DNA of 64,000 bases, taken from Sclerodactyla briareus. Taxonomy: Eukaryota > Echinodermata > Holothuroidea > Dendrochirotida > Sclerodactylidae. Made by a program: the position numbers and the translations under genes. The stretch spans positions 992,001 through 1,056,000 of the forward strand of contig JAODTK010004999.1 in the NCBI GenBank assembly GCA_026419785.1. Reading direction: 5' to 3'. Positions 35,300 to 46,470 of the stretch are shown here, in pieces. A model generated the notes under the pieces. That model was not told the origin of the DNA. It ran no database searches and saw only the letters and a program-made list of their open reading frames with translations. How positions within the stretch are numbered: position 1 is the stretch's first letter; each line of letters begins with the position of its first letter.

Positions 35300-38200
35300 T
35301 GTTGACCCCTACTGACCTTGGATGACCTTCAATGACATTCGGTTTTTATAAAAAATTGTACTCTCCATGTATTGCTCCCTCTAGAAACATATTGCATTTC
35401 CAATTAACACACGCCCAATGTTCTTGCGAAAAAGCTATTAAATTAAACTTGACCCTTTCCTAACCAAAGAAGAGTCCGATCGAAGCGGGAGTTTGTTCCC
35501 TCCATAAAGCAACTACAAAAATCTATCACATAAACATTCCAAAATAACCAGTTTCTATTTGTGTTTTGCCCTTAACTCTTAGAAATAAGGCACATTTATT
35601 CAAGACTCAACCTTTACTCACATGACCACACCGACAGAGGTCAAATTGAGTTAGAGGTCCCACACAGCAGGTCAACAATATATCACAATGGTGACATTCC
35701 AGCCTTCCAGATATTCATTCTCCGCTTATGGCCCGAAAACAGTTTCTGACCCCTTATAGTGACCTTGAATGACCTTTATGACATGGCAGTTTTATGAAAA
35801 AATTGTACTCTCCATGTGATACTCCACATCCTAGGAGCATTTTGGCCTTCCGATGAACATGCCCAGGGCTATAGCCGAAAAAAGTACTAAATCGGTTTTC
35901 ACCCCTACGTGACCTTTGATGACCTTCATGACATGACGGGTTTTATGGAATTGTTTACTCCTCCATGTGATGCATCCCTCCTAGTAACATATTGCATTCC
36001 AATAACAGCCCTAAATGTTATTGCGAAAAGAGCTTTAAATTTAAACTTGACCCCTTGTAACGACCAAAGGATGCGTCCGATCGAAGCGGGGTTGGTTTCC
36101 TCCATGAAGCACACAAATTTCTATCCCTAATCCAAAAATCACCAGTTTCTATTTTCTTTTGCCAGTTAGCGCCTAAATCAGCACATTATTCAGACCTCAA
36201 CCTTTAACCACATGACCACCCGACAGAGGTCAAAATTGAAGTCAGAGGCACACACATGCAGGTCAAAAATTATTCACAATGGTGATCCTTCCAGTCTTCA
36301 CAGATATTCATTCTCCGATTTTAGGGCCAGAAAACGTTTTTTGACCCCTAAGTGACCTTGAAGGCCTTCATTGACATGGCAGTTTTTATGAAAATGTACT
36401 CTCCATTGATACATCCACTCCTAGGGCTTTGCATTCTGTGAACATGCCCAGTGCGAGTGTCCAAAAAGTAGTAAAATCAGTGTTTGACCCCTCCGTGACT
36501 TTGATTACCTTCAATTACATATGTGTTTTTATCAAAATTGTTTATCTCTCTTCATGTGAGCATCCTACTCCCTAGAATCAGATTGCGTTCCAATGAACAC
36601 ACCCAATGTTTATGGCGAAAAGCTATTTAAATTACACTTAGGGTGACCCCTTGTACTACCAAGTAAGCGTCCGATCGAAGCGTGAGTTTGTCTCCTCCAT
36701 TAAGCACACAACCAGTCTATCCCATACACAAAAAAAACCATTTCTATTTTTTTTTAGGCCCGTACCTCCGTAATAAGCTCATTTTATTCAATACCAACCT
36801 TGAACCACATGACCACCCGACAGAGTCAAATTGAGGTCAAGGTCACGACAGCATATCAACTATTTCACAATGGTTAACCTTCCCGCCTTCACAGATATTC
36901 AATTCTCCGAATTTAGCCAAAAACGTTTTTGACCCCTAAGTGACTTTGAATGACGTTTAATGACTTGGCAGTTTTTATTAAAATTGAAACTCTCCCTGTG
37001 ATACATCCCTCCCTAGGAGCATTTTGCATTATGATAACACGCCTAATGTTATTGCGAACAAGCTATTAAATTAAACTTTGACACCCCTTGACCTACCACA
37101 GTATGCGTCTGATCGAAGCGGATTGGTTTCCTCCATGAAGCACCACAGGTTTAATCACATATCCAAAAATTGTCGGTTTCTATTTCTTTGCCCGTAACTC
37201 CTTAATAAGCAAATTTATTCCGACTCAAACCTTTACCACATGACCCCCCCGACAGAGGTAAAATTGAGGTCAAGGTCCACACATGCAGTAAACAATTACA
37301 TCACAATGGTGGACCTTCCTAGTCTTCACAGATATTCAATTCACTTCTCCGATTATGGCCAGAAAACAGTTTTTGACCCCTAAGTGACCTTGAATGACCT
37401 TTATGACATGGCATTTTTTGAAATTGAACTCTCCTTGTGATACTTCCACTCCTCGGAGCATTTTTGCATTCTGAGAACATGCCCATGCTATTGCCCAAAA
37501 GTTATAAAAATCAGTTTTTTCTCACCCCTACTGACCTTTGATGACCTCATTACATACTGTTTTTATGAAATTGTTTACCTCTCCATGTGATGCATCCACC
37601 CTATAATCATAAGTGCATTCCAATGTACATGCCTAATGTTATTGCCGAAAAAGCTCTTTAAATTAACTTTGACCCCTTGTAACTGACCAAAGTATGCGTC
37701 CGATCGAAGCGGGGGTTGGTTTCCTCCCTTGAAGCCACAAAGTCTATCACATATCCAAAAATAACCTTGTCTATTTCTTTGCCCGTAACTCCTTATAAGC
37801 ACATTTATTCAAGACTAAACCTGTAACCACATGACCACCCGACAGAGGTCAATTGAATGTCAGATGTCACACACATGCAGGTCAACATTTATATCACAAT
37901 GGTGAACCTTCCCAGTCTTCATAGATCTTCAAATTCTCCGATTATGGCCAACAACCTTTTTTTGACCCCTAAGTGACCTTGAATGACCTTCATTGACATG
38001 TCATTTTTATTTTGAAAAATTGTAACTCTCCATGTGATCATCCACTCCTAGGAGCATTTTGTCATTCTGATGAACATGCCCAGTGCTATTTGCCAAAAAG
38101 TAGTAAAATCAGTTTTTGACCCTACTGACCTTTGATGACCTTCACATGACGGGGGTTTTAATAAAATTGTTACTCTGCTCCATGTGATGCATACCCACTC

Positions 38201-40200
38201 CTAGAAGCCTATGGTCATTCCAATGAAACACGCCCAATGTTATTGCGAAAAAAGCTATTAAATAAACCTTTGCCCCCTTGTAAACTACCAAAGTAGCGTC
38301 CGATCGAAGCGGGAGTTTGTCTCCTTCATTAAGCGCACAGGCTATCCCTAATCCAAAATAACCCGTTTCTATTTTTTGTTGCCGTAACTCGTAAATAACC
38401 ATTTATTCAATCTCAACCTTTACCACATGACCCCCCCGACAGAGGTCCATTGAGGTCAGAGGTCCGGCACCCCAGCAGATCAACAATTAAATCACCATGG
38501 TGAACCTTCCCGCCTTCACAGATATTCAATGCTCCGATTATGGCCAGGAAACAAGTTTTTGACCCCTAAGTGACCTTGACTGACCTTTAATGACATGGGC
38601 AGTTTTTATGAAAACTTGAAACTCTCCATGTGATACATCCACTCCTAGGAGCATTTTTGCATTATGATGAACACGCCTACTGTTATTGCGAAAAGCTATT
38701 AAATTAAACTTGACCCGCTTGTAACTACCAAGTATGCATCCGATCGAAGCGGATTGGTTTCCTCCATGAAGCACACACGGTCTATCACATATCCCAAAAT
38801 AAGCCATTTCTTTCTATTTCTTTTGCCCAACTCCTTAAATAAGCACATTTATATCAAGACTCCAACCTTTAACCACATGACACACCGACAGAGGTCCAAT
38901 TGAGGTCAGAGGTCCACACATGCAGGTCAACATTATCCAAGTGAACCTTCCTTCTTCAAGATATTCAATTCTCCGATATGGCCAGAAAACAGTTTTTGAA
39001 CCCCTAAGTGCCTTGAAACTGCCTTTTAATGAACATGGCATTTTCCCTTATGAACTTTTAACTCTCCATGTGCATACCTCACTCCTAGGAGCATTTTGCA
39101 TTCTGCTGAACAGCCCAGTGCTAATTGCCAAAAGTACTAAAATCCTTTTTTGACCCCTACGTGACGCTTGATGACTTCAATGACATGGCGTTTTTATAAA
39201 AAATGTTACTCCCATGTGATGCATCCACTCCTAGAAGCATAATGCCTTCCAATGAACATGCCCATGTTATTGCGAAAAAGCGATTAAATTCAACTTTGAC
39301 ACCTTGTAACTAACCAAATAAAGAGTCCGATCGAGCGGGAGTTGGTTTCCTCTATAACGCACACAAAGGTCTCTCACATTGCCAAAAATAACCAGTTTTC
39401 TATTTTTTTGCCCGTACTCCTTAAATACGCACATTTATTCAAGACTCAACCTTTAATAACCACAATGACCACACCGACAGAGTCAACTTGAGGGTCAGAG
39501 GGTCACACCATGCAGGTCACAATTATATGACAATTGTACCTTCCGCCTTTCCAGATATTCAATTCTCTCATTATGGCAGAAAACAGTTTTTGAACCCCTA
39601 AGTGACCTGAATGCCCTTTAATGACATGGCAGGTTTTAAAAATTTGTAACTCTCCATGTGTACAATCCCTCCTATGAGCATCTGCCTTCTGATAACATGC
39701 CCAGGGCTATTGCCAAAAAGTCGTAAAATCAGTTTTTGGACCCCTTCGTGACCTTTGATGACTTCATGACTGGTGGTTTTTATGAGGAGTGTTACTCTCC
39801 ATGTGATGCATCCCTCCCTAGAAGCATATTGCATCCAATTAACCGCCCAATGTTATTGCAAAAAGCTATTAAATTAACTTTGAGACCCCTTGTAACTACC
39901 AAAGTAACCGATCGAAGCGGGAGTTGGTCTCCTTTATAAAGCACACGAAGGTCAATCACATATCCAAAAATTACCATTTTCTATTTTTTTTTGCCCTACC
40001 TCCTTAGAATAAGCACATTTATTCAAGATCAACCTTTACTACATGACCACCCGACAGAGGATCAAATTCAGTCCGAGTCCACTCATGTGGGGGCAGGTCA
40101 ACAATTATATCACAATGGTGAACCTTCCGCCTTCACGGATTCCAATTCTTCCGATTATGGCCGAAAACATTTGTGACCCCTAAGGTACCTTTAATGACAG
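35300..40200 (+). repeat. 4.9-kb satellite array with higher-order structure
   Basis: The landmark CGATCGAAGCGG occurs nine times, at 35477, 36078, 36672, 37110, 37701, 38301, 38741, 39328 and 39909. The spacings are 601, 594, 438, 591, 600, 440, 587 and 581 bp. The long-long-short order repeats with a period of 1631-1633 bp. Each ~600-bp monomer holds a unique part (landmark, TTTCTATTT, ACATGACCACCCGACAGAGG, GATATTCAATTCTCCGATTA) and two related ~155-bp subrepeats beginning GACCCCTAAGTGACC and GACCCCTACGTGACC. Short monomers have one hybrid subrepeat. No coding frame persists. Monomers differ by many 1-2 base indels. Confidence 0.95.
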
Positions 40201-40600
40201 ATAGTAACATTAATGACCTCTGGGGCCCTCTCATCCCTATGTTAAAATTCATTGGGACTATAGATAACCATCTCCACCAAGTTTCGTCAAATCCACAAAC
40301 TTCAAAAATATCGCAGAATTAATGCAAATTAGACTACTTGATTACAGATATCATGCCAGATCTGAATCGATTCGTGTACTCTTCATATTGTTATATACCC
40401 TGACGGCATCACCAATGCATCTACCGCTCAAGAGATATCTTGTACACAAGCTTCCAGGCCAGTTTTCACTAAATCAATTTTTATGGCAATGAGAATGGTC
40501 CGTTTGGGACGAAAAGTGATGCACATCGTCAACTCTTCACCGAGCACCTCCACAGAAGTCCCATCATGGTTCTTTCCACTGTTCAGTAGACATTACCGCA
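40200..40600 (+). repeat. Dispersed repeat B, right flank of the satellite
   Basis: CCACCAAGTTTCGTCAAATCC and AATTAATGCAAATTAGACTA match diverged text at 34.87 and 58.6-58.75 kb. It leads directly into the CGGA microsatellite, as expected for the tail of this family. Confidence 0.5.
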
Positions 40601-40604
40601 CATA

Positions 40605-40733
40605 CCGACGGACAGACGGACGGACGGACGGACCGGACCGGACGGAACGGACGGACGGACGGCGGACGGACAGACAACCGACAGAAGACAGACGACAACG
40701 ACACCGACAGACAGACAGACAGACATACATACA
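40605..40733 (+). repeat. (CGGA)n / (CAGA)n microsatellite
   Basis: Tetranucleotide repeats of CGGA with interruptions, grading into CAGA units. Three overlapping Arg/Thr/Asp or Ser/Val/Arg frames result and are not genes. Confidence 0.97.
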
Positions 40734-40739
40734 GTCTCC

Positions 40740-41890
40740 TCCTTGAACAAAGTTCAGGCGCGACAAAAACCTCTCCATCCAACCGTAACTGAATACGAAT
40801 AGGAACCTGTTCCTTATGATGTCCGTTTCGTGTCCATAAATTATAATCCCCGCACACTTCGGAATATCATGGTTTTGTGCGAGTAGCCGCCGACTCCTCG
40901 CCCGCGGGAACTTTAGGCGTCAAGCGCAATAACTCTCCACCGCTTTATTCCTTGATCTTTTGAAAACGGAAGTGAACTTGATGAAATCTACGGATGAGTT
41001 TGAAATTGGTCATCGCTCCATGTCTGCTGTCCCTCTATTTCTGTTGGTTCCTACTCTTTTTTTCCCGCGATTTTTTTTAACACAACTAGGTGATGTGGAC
41101 TTTGTTAGTCCTGAACACCCTTGAATGTCATTTTAAGGTCACAGGAGGGTCAAGTTTACATAGATCATGCGATTTTACTACAGCTGTCCTGAACAACATG
41201 TAGGTTATTTTGGAGGTCGAAAGTGATTTTTCTAACGATGTCACGAGGCTATTTCCTGCGGGATAACACGTCGCGGTTTCCCGCCTGCACTGGTCTGGGT
41301 AACCACTGTACCTCCCGCCGCTTTGATCCTCAATCACTGTGCTCCGCTAACCACTATGATTAGGACTCTGAAGACCGACATCATACTTTGCAAGTAGCGC
41401 AATAACAAGCTCATAAAATACCCCGTTAATAGTCGAGACTCCGCTTCGTGTCCTCTCTCAATGCCAGACAGTCGGTTTCGCCGAGAGAACATGTCTAATA
41501 GCCGTTCTTAGAGGCGGAGTTCACGGGTTTTCTCGGATTGTTATTCGTTTTAAGTCCGAGATCTTATCAAATATGCTGACCCTTGTGCTACAACGAAATT
41601 CCTAAATGCGATCGCTGGTGGAACAATGTGTACACTTGTGTTCATGTTGTGTTATCTTTTCTACTCAGTACCTTGTCCAAATTTTCGAAAACCTGTCGGA
41701 ACCATGGTATATTGTAAAAGAACACGACTACCTTTTACAAATAACAGCTTGTGGCAGACAAGGCCACATTGGGCACAAGGGCTTCTTTGCATCAGTCGTT
41801 GGTTTCTATATTGTTTACCAAGGTCATTTTGAAATCTGTATTGATTCTTGCCGAAGGCAGGCAAAAGGAATCTATGCCAGTAGTAATGCA
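40740..41890. other. Repeat-like spacer; possible SINE on minus strand
   Basis: The text near 40920-40985 (GCGCAATAACTCTCCACCG) resembles 19.67 kb in inverse orientation. On the minus strand at 41365-41320, TAGTGGTTAGCGG is followed by GATCAAAGC, an exact GWTCRANNC box; spacing is short, so only a weak SINE suspicion. Confidence 0.3.
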
Positions 41891-41894
41891 CCGT

Positions 41895-42960
41895 GCGTAT
41901 GTGTGTGTGTGTCTGTGGGTGTGTGTGGAACCCCCTTGTCAGCACGATATCTAACGTACGCAAACTGGTAAAAAGTTCAAATTAGGTGAGTGGGTTGCAC
42001 ATCTTGGGAGGATGACCCCTATTGTTTTGGTGCCCCGTTCAAGTTCATTCAGGTCGAGCGGCAAAGTTCAAAAAGCTGTCAGGAAACGATATAGCGAACG
42101 CAAGTATCTATCAAGTTCAAATGGGTATGTGGGTAGCATTGTATGGTGAGGATGAACCCTATTGTTTTTGGCTCTTTGGAAGGTTCAAGGTATTGAGGTA
42201 ACCATAGGAAATCGTCATATATCTCGGGCAACGGGAAACATTTTGGAGCACGGTTGTAAATTGGACAAGTTCGTTCGTACTGGGTGAAAATAAATCCTCG
42301 GTGACTGACTTTGACCTCATTTGAACCTTTTGACCTCATTTGACCCCTTTTGACCTGGTGGCTTTGTCTGCTTTTTTGGGTTGGCGGGAAGAGTCTTGTT
42401 AAGACACACAAAAAAGTCACTGACACTACCATACTACGATACTCTTCTCACAAGCCTATCTCAATTGGATGAATGGGGAAGTTCAAGACTTCAAGACGCA
42501 TAAATCGCATATATCTTGGCCAACGAAAACATTGTGGACAGACTTGTCGTATGGAAAGTTCATTCGCTGGGGTAAAATACATTGGTTGACCAACGACTTT
42601 GACCTCATGACCTATTGACCTTTTGACTGGTGATTTGGATGCTTTGGTGGGCTGGAAGCTTCGTCTTGTTAGCAAACAAAAAAGTCAATGACACTACCCT
42701 ACTACGATTACTCTTATCACAAGCTATCTCAGAGAATGTGGAAGGTCAAGACAGCTAAAAACGAAATGTGGATAAAATTTGGCATTTGACTTCCGCTCGT
42801 CCGCATGATAAACTAAGGAATGCAAGTATCTATTAGTTCAAATTAACAAAGGTGTGGATTGTACACATGATGAAGATTAACGCTATTGTTTCTGGTATTC
42901 GGTGCCGGTCATACCAGGTAACCATAGGACAATCCTTTAATCTCTGCAACGATTCATTGT
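41895..42960 (+). repeat. Composite (TG)n-headed dispersed repeat, copy 6 with internal duplications
   Basis: (GT)n at 41895-41928 is followed by CCCCCTTGTCAGCACGATAT, then GGGTTGCACATCTTGG. The blocks GATGAACCCTATTGTTTT, GGGCAACGGGAAACATTTTG, TTTGACCTCATTTGA and GTCAATGACACTACCCTACT follow. The second half (about 42430-42720) is a further tandem-like duplication of the cell ending ACACTACC.TACTACGAT. Confidence 0.75.
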
Positions 42961-44480
42961 ACAGAGTGAGAACAAGCATATAGCCAACCACAACAAATAT
43001 TTTCCAGTGAAAAGACAGTTCAAATTCTGGAATTGTCATTTTATTGTATTCATGAATGTTGATATTGTACTAGCACAATAAATTTTCCCCCAGAGAAGAC
43101 AGTACACAAAATACTTGAATTGTTATTTTATAATTATTCCTGATATGTTAAAGTATTGGACTAGCAACCCGTGACCAGCCTATAGGTACCTCTTCTGATC
43201 AGTACTGGTGTTGCTATGGGTGGGCCCGGTGGCAATTTTGGTCTGCACCGAACCCCCCCCCCCTCCCAGGTTTCATAGTCAGATCACAAAAATTGAAAGA
43301 ATTGTAGCCATATGAAGCCTGCATCACTGCATTTATTGACAACAAATTCCTAATTGCAAGGCAGGAACAGGAACGCTCTTCGGGCGTTTTATACTTCCTG
43401 CTCGTTGGAGAGTGTTATATTTTACATTAATCCCAGTGGCATTTTCTCAGGGACGGTACAAAAGTTGGGCATTAGTAACCATGGATATCGCTGGGTGGGT
43501 GGGAGTAGGGGGGGTAACAACGGCAATTTTTTCATAGGCATTATATTCGATTTACTCGAGGGGGAATGCCAGGATTGTTGCTTTACATTATTGAAAACGG
43601 TTGGATTGCATCTTCAAATTTTACCATTTAACTAGTTATTACAGCAGAAATGCACACCAGAAATGTCCTGCTGATTCAATTAGAACACCTCTGTGGCCCA
43701 CCATTATCCGTCTCAAACCACTGCTGCTTGTTTGTGTATACTATACTAAGCCCTTAGTTTGGCTCGTCACATTCCAATCCTCAAAGGATTCAATCTCTCA
43801 GTTGTGTGTGTGATACTGCAAGTAAACAAACACATAATAAATTTTGACTGCCTGTCAACCTTCAGTGTGGAAAGTCCTTGGGGGACCCCCCCCCCACTGG
43901 CATGCTCGAGGATGAGATTGTAATCCAATTATTTCTGTGTGCACTCGTCTACTTGATTATCTGATTGTTTACACTTCCCTATTGAGAATGCAAAAAGCAC
44001 ACTTCCAGGAGGTGAATTACTTGACAGGCACGGCAGGACTGACCATTGGTATTAGTAACCCGTTGTTCAGAGACAAGCCCTAATGAGGGGATTAACTGTG
44101 GTGTGTGTAGAAGCCATGATAGGGGTATGAGTTGGTAGGAAGAAAGAAAGCAGGGTCAAGGAAGCTTCTGAATTCGAAGGGCACACCATTTGTTGCATTT
44201 TTGGCTATTGAGCAAAGTGAGGGCATTACCCTGTACCCCAGCCGAAATGGGTCAGGGGTTTGAGTCTGAAAAGTATCTCCTCCTCGTCTTCCCCAGTGCC
44301 TCTCTATCTCTATCTGGTGGTGACTATCACAGATGTGACTATTTGGGAAAAGGATTGCCGGGATAATACATTTTACACAATTGGCCAGAAGTCATACTGG
44401 GTCAACATTAACTGATCCCACATAATTCGAAATGTCTCAACATTGGCTTATATCATCGATATTATAATCATATATATATA

Positions 44481-44513
<33 letters not shown>

Positions 44514-46255
44514 ACACTAGAACATTCCAAAGATCTTGTCTGTTCTATTATCTATTTTATTCATACCATGCAGGCCAGATATATTTGTTATTGGGTTGCT
44601 GCATGTGGTGGTCCATATAGAGAGACATTCCCCAACCCCAAACCAATGTAGGAGAGAATATGTGATTTGAAAGCCTGGTGAAAAGTTTGACTCTACAAAT
44701 GGAAATGAAACATTTGATGGCCTGGTAAAATGGCTTAGTGATAGCAGTATTTGAAACATTTATATTGAATTGTCAATTGTCAGGACCCACCCCTTTACCC
44801 GCACAAGGTGAGTCCATTGCACTTAGTGGGTCTAACAAAATGATGGCAGAAACCCCTCAGTCACTTTTGTGGCTGAAACATAATGAAAATTGATACACCC
44901 TCCAGTCCTTTGAAAGACCACAGACTACTCTGCTGGTACAAATTGACTATTGACTGGCAATGACATACCCCTCGGTCACATTATTGATTAACGACATATG
45001 GTACCATGACCAACATGTAGACACAGGGCTGTTGGACACTGAATGTACCTACACTGACTCACCTTGTCCGGGGGAGTAGGGGTGCATTATTGACAATTAT
45101 AGGCCTGTATGCACTTTTTTTTCTCTTTCCCCATCACATATCCCCCCAAAAGGGAGATTTTTTTCCATTCTTGATGATGTTGGTTGTCCGATTCAAGAAT
45201 GCCACTTCATTCATTTTATCTTCTTTGACCACATCAGTCACTCATGAGTGATAACTTTCGCTAAAGTGATCCTCTTCATTTATCCTTGGGCCGGCAGTCG
45301 GCTGACTCAGTGTTACGGTCGCGGGGACTTCCCACACTGAGGAAACGGTGACCTCGCTGGTTATGACTCGTGACTTTACTTTCCCTCTTCAAGATACACT
45401 TACTTATCCAAGTTCATTTTTCAGTATTTAACTTCAATTGCCCGCAGATGACTTTTTGACCAAGGTCAAAAATCCACAAGCATCTCTTGCGGTTAGTAAA
45501 TATTGCAGGTGATTGTGGTCGTTTTGTGTCAGTTGTGGTTTTGGAGTTGGCAACACACCTCTTGCTGGGTGTGATATAGCTGAGTAGGGGGAAGCATGTC
45601 GGAAAAAAGGCAAGGAATCACTACGCATAGTTTGGTCTGATTTTTGGAATAGTGAGATTTACGTCGTTAGCATCATCGGTAGTTCCAATGGATCATGCGC
45701 TTCTGTGCACTACTGGTGCGACCAATCGAGGGGCGTTATTATCAGATCGCGTTATTCGATTATAATTATGGGTATTTTACTGTAGAGAGAGCTTACATTT
45801 CCGTCTCGTGCAAAACGCCCGGTACACAACAATATTGCTTCTTTCGGTATGGGTGTTGTACTGTATTGGTTATTAACTACGTGCAATTGTCAGGCAAGAA
45901 TGCTACGAAAGAATCACAAAAGAGGGCGCTTTATTGTTTCTCCTAAGAAAAAACTGCTCGAGCTAGGAACGCTAGATTCATTCACAAAAGATGGGACGTG
46001 TCCCTATGCTTGTTGAGTAATTTTTGCCCAAGTTCATTGACGGATTTTGCGCAGAGTACTGACAGAATTTCGAAAGATAAGTGGGGGAGGGGCGGCAGCC
46101 TCCGCACCCAGTAGTTAGCCACTGGTGAGGACACTGATCTCTAGCATTGTCCATAATTCTGACTTTTAATACATTCTTGACAAACAAGCTAAATAAATTC
46201 GTGTATTTGGGTTTTCTATGGATACTAGATTTATTTTCATGCATGTTAGCCTATA
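42960..46255. other. Mostly unannotated; contains (AT)n
   Basis: (AT)n at 44470-44513 is a clear microsatellite. Poly-C patches lie at 43253-43266 and 43887-43896. No exon or transposon protein stood out. Confidence 0.4.
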
Positions 46256-46470
46256 GCAGAGTGGGGGAGAGTCTGGCTTGGCCTCGAGGTTGAAAAAGCT
46301 GGTGACTTGCCCATAATGGGGGACTTGCTTCCAATTGAGGTTGTACCTCAAAAAAAAAACTGAACTTGCCTGGAAACTGACTCAATTCTTGCCTGAAATG
46401 GACCAATTTCGCACCATACTTTGATTCAATGTGACTTTAACGGATTCTGGTGACATGCCCCCACTCTAGC
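46255..46470 (+). repeat. Dispersed repeat family C, copy 2
   Basis: Diverged partner of 24590-24765 in the same orientation, with ordered blocks GAGGTTGAAAAAGCTGGTGA, GGGGGACTTGCTTCC, ACTTGCCTGGAAACTGAC and TTCAATGTGACTT. An A-run interrupts it at about 46350. Confidence 0.6.

Noticed and set aside
35909..39977. Several 60-89 codon frames inside the satellite
   Set aside because: Frames differ between monomers and are broken by the indels; none is conserved from unit to unit.
40483..40857. Arg/Thr/Asp-rich and Ser/Val/Arg-rich frames on both strands
   Set aside because: Translation of the CGGA/CAGA microsatellite.
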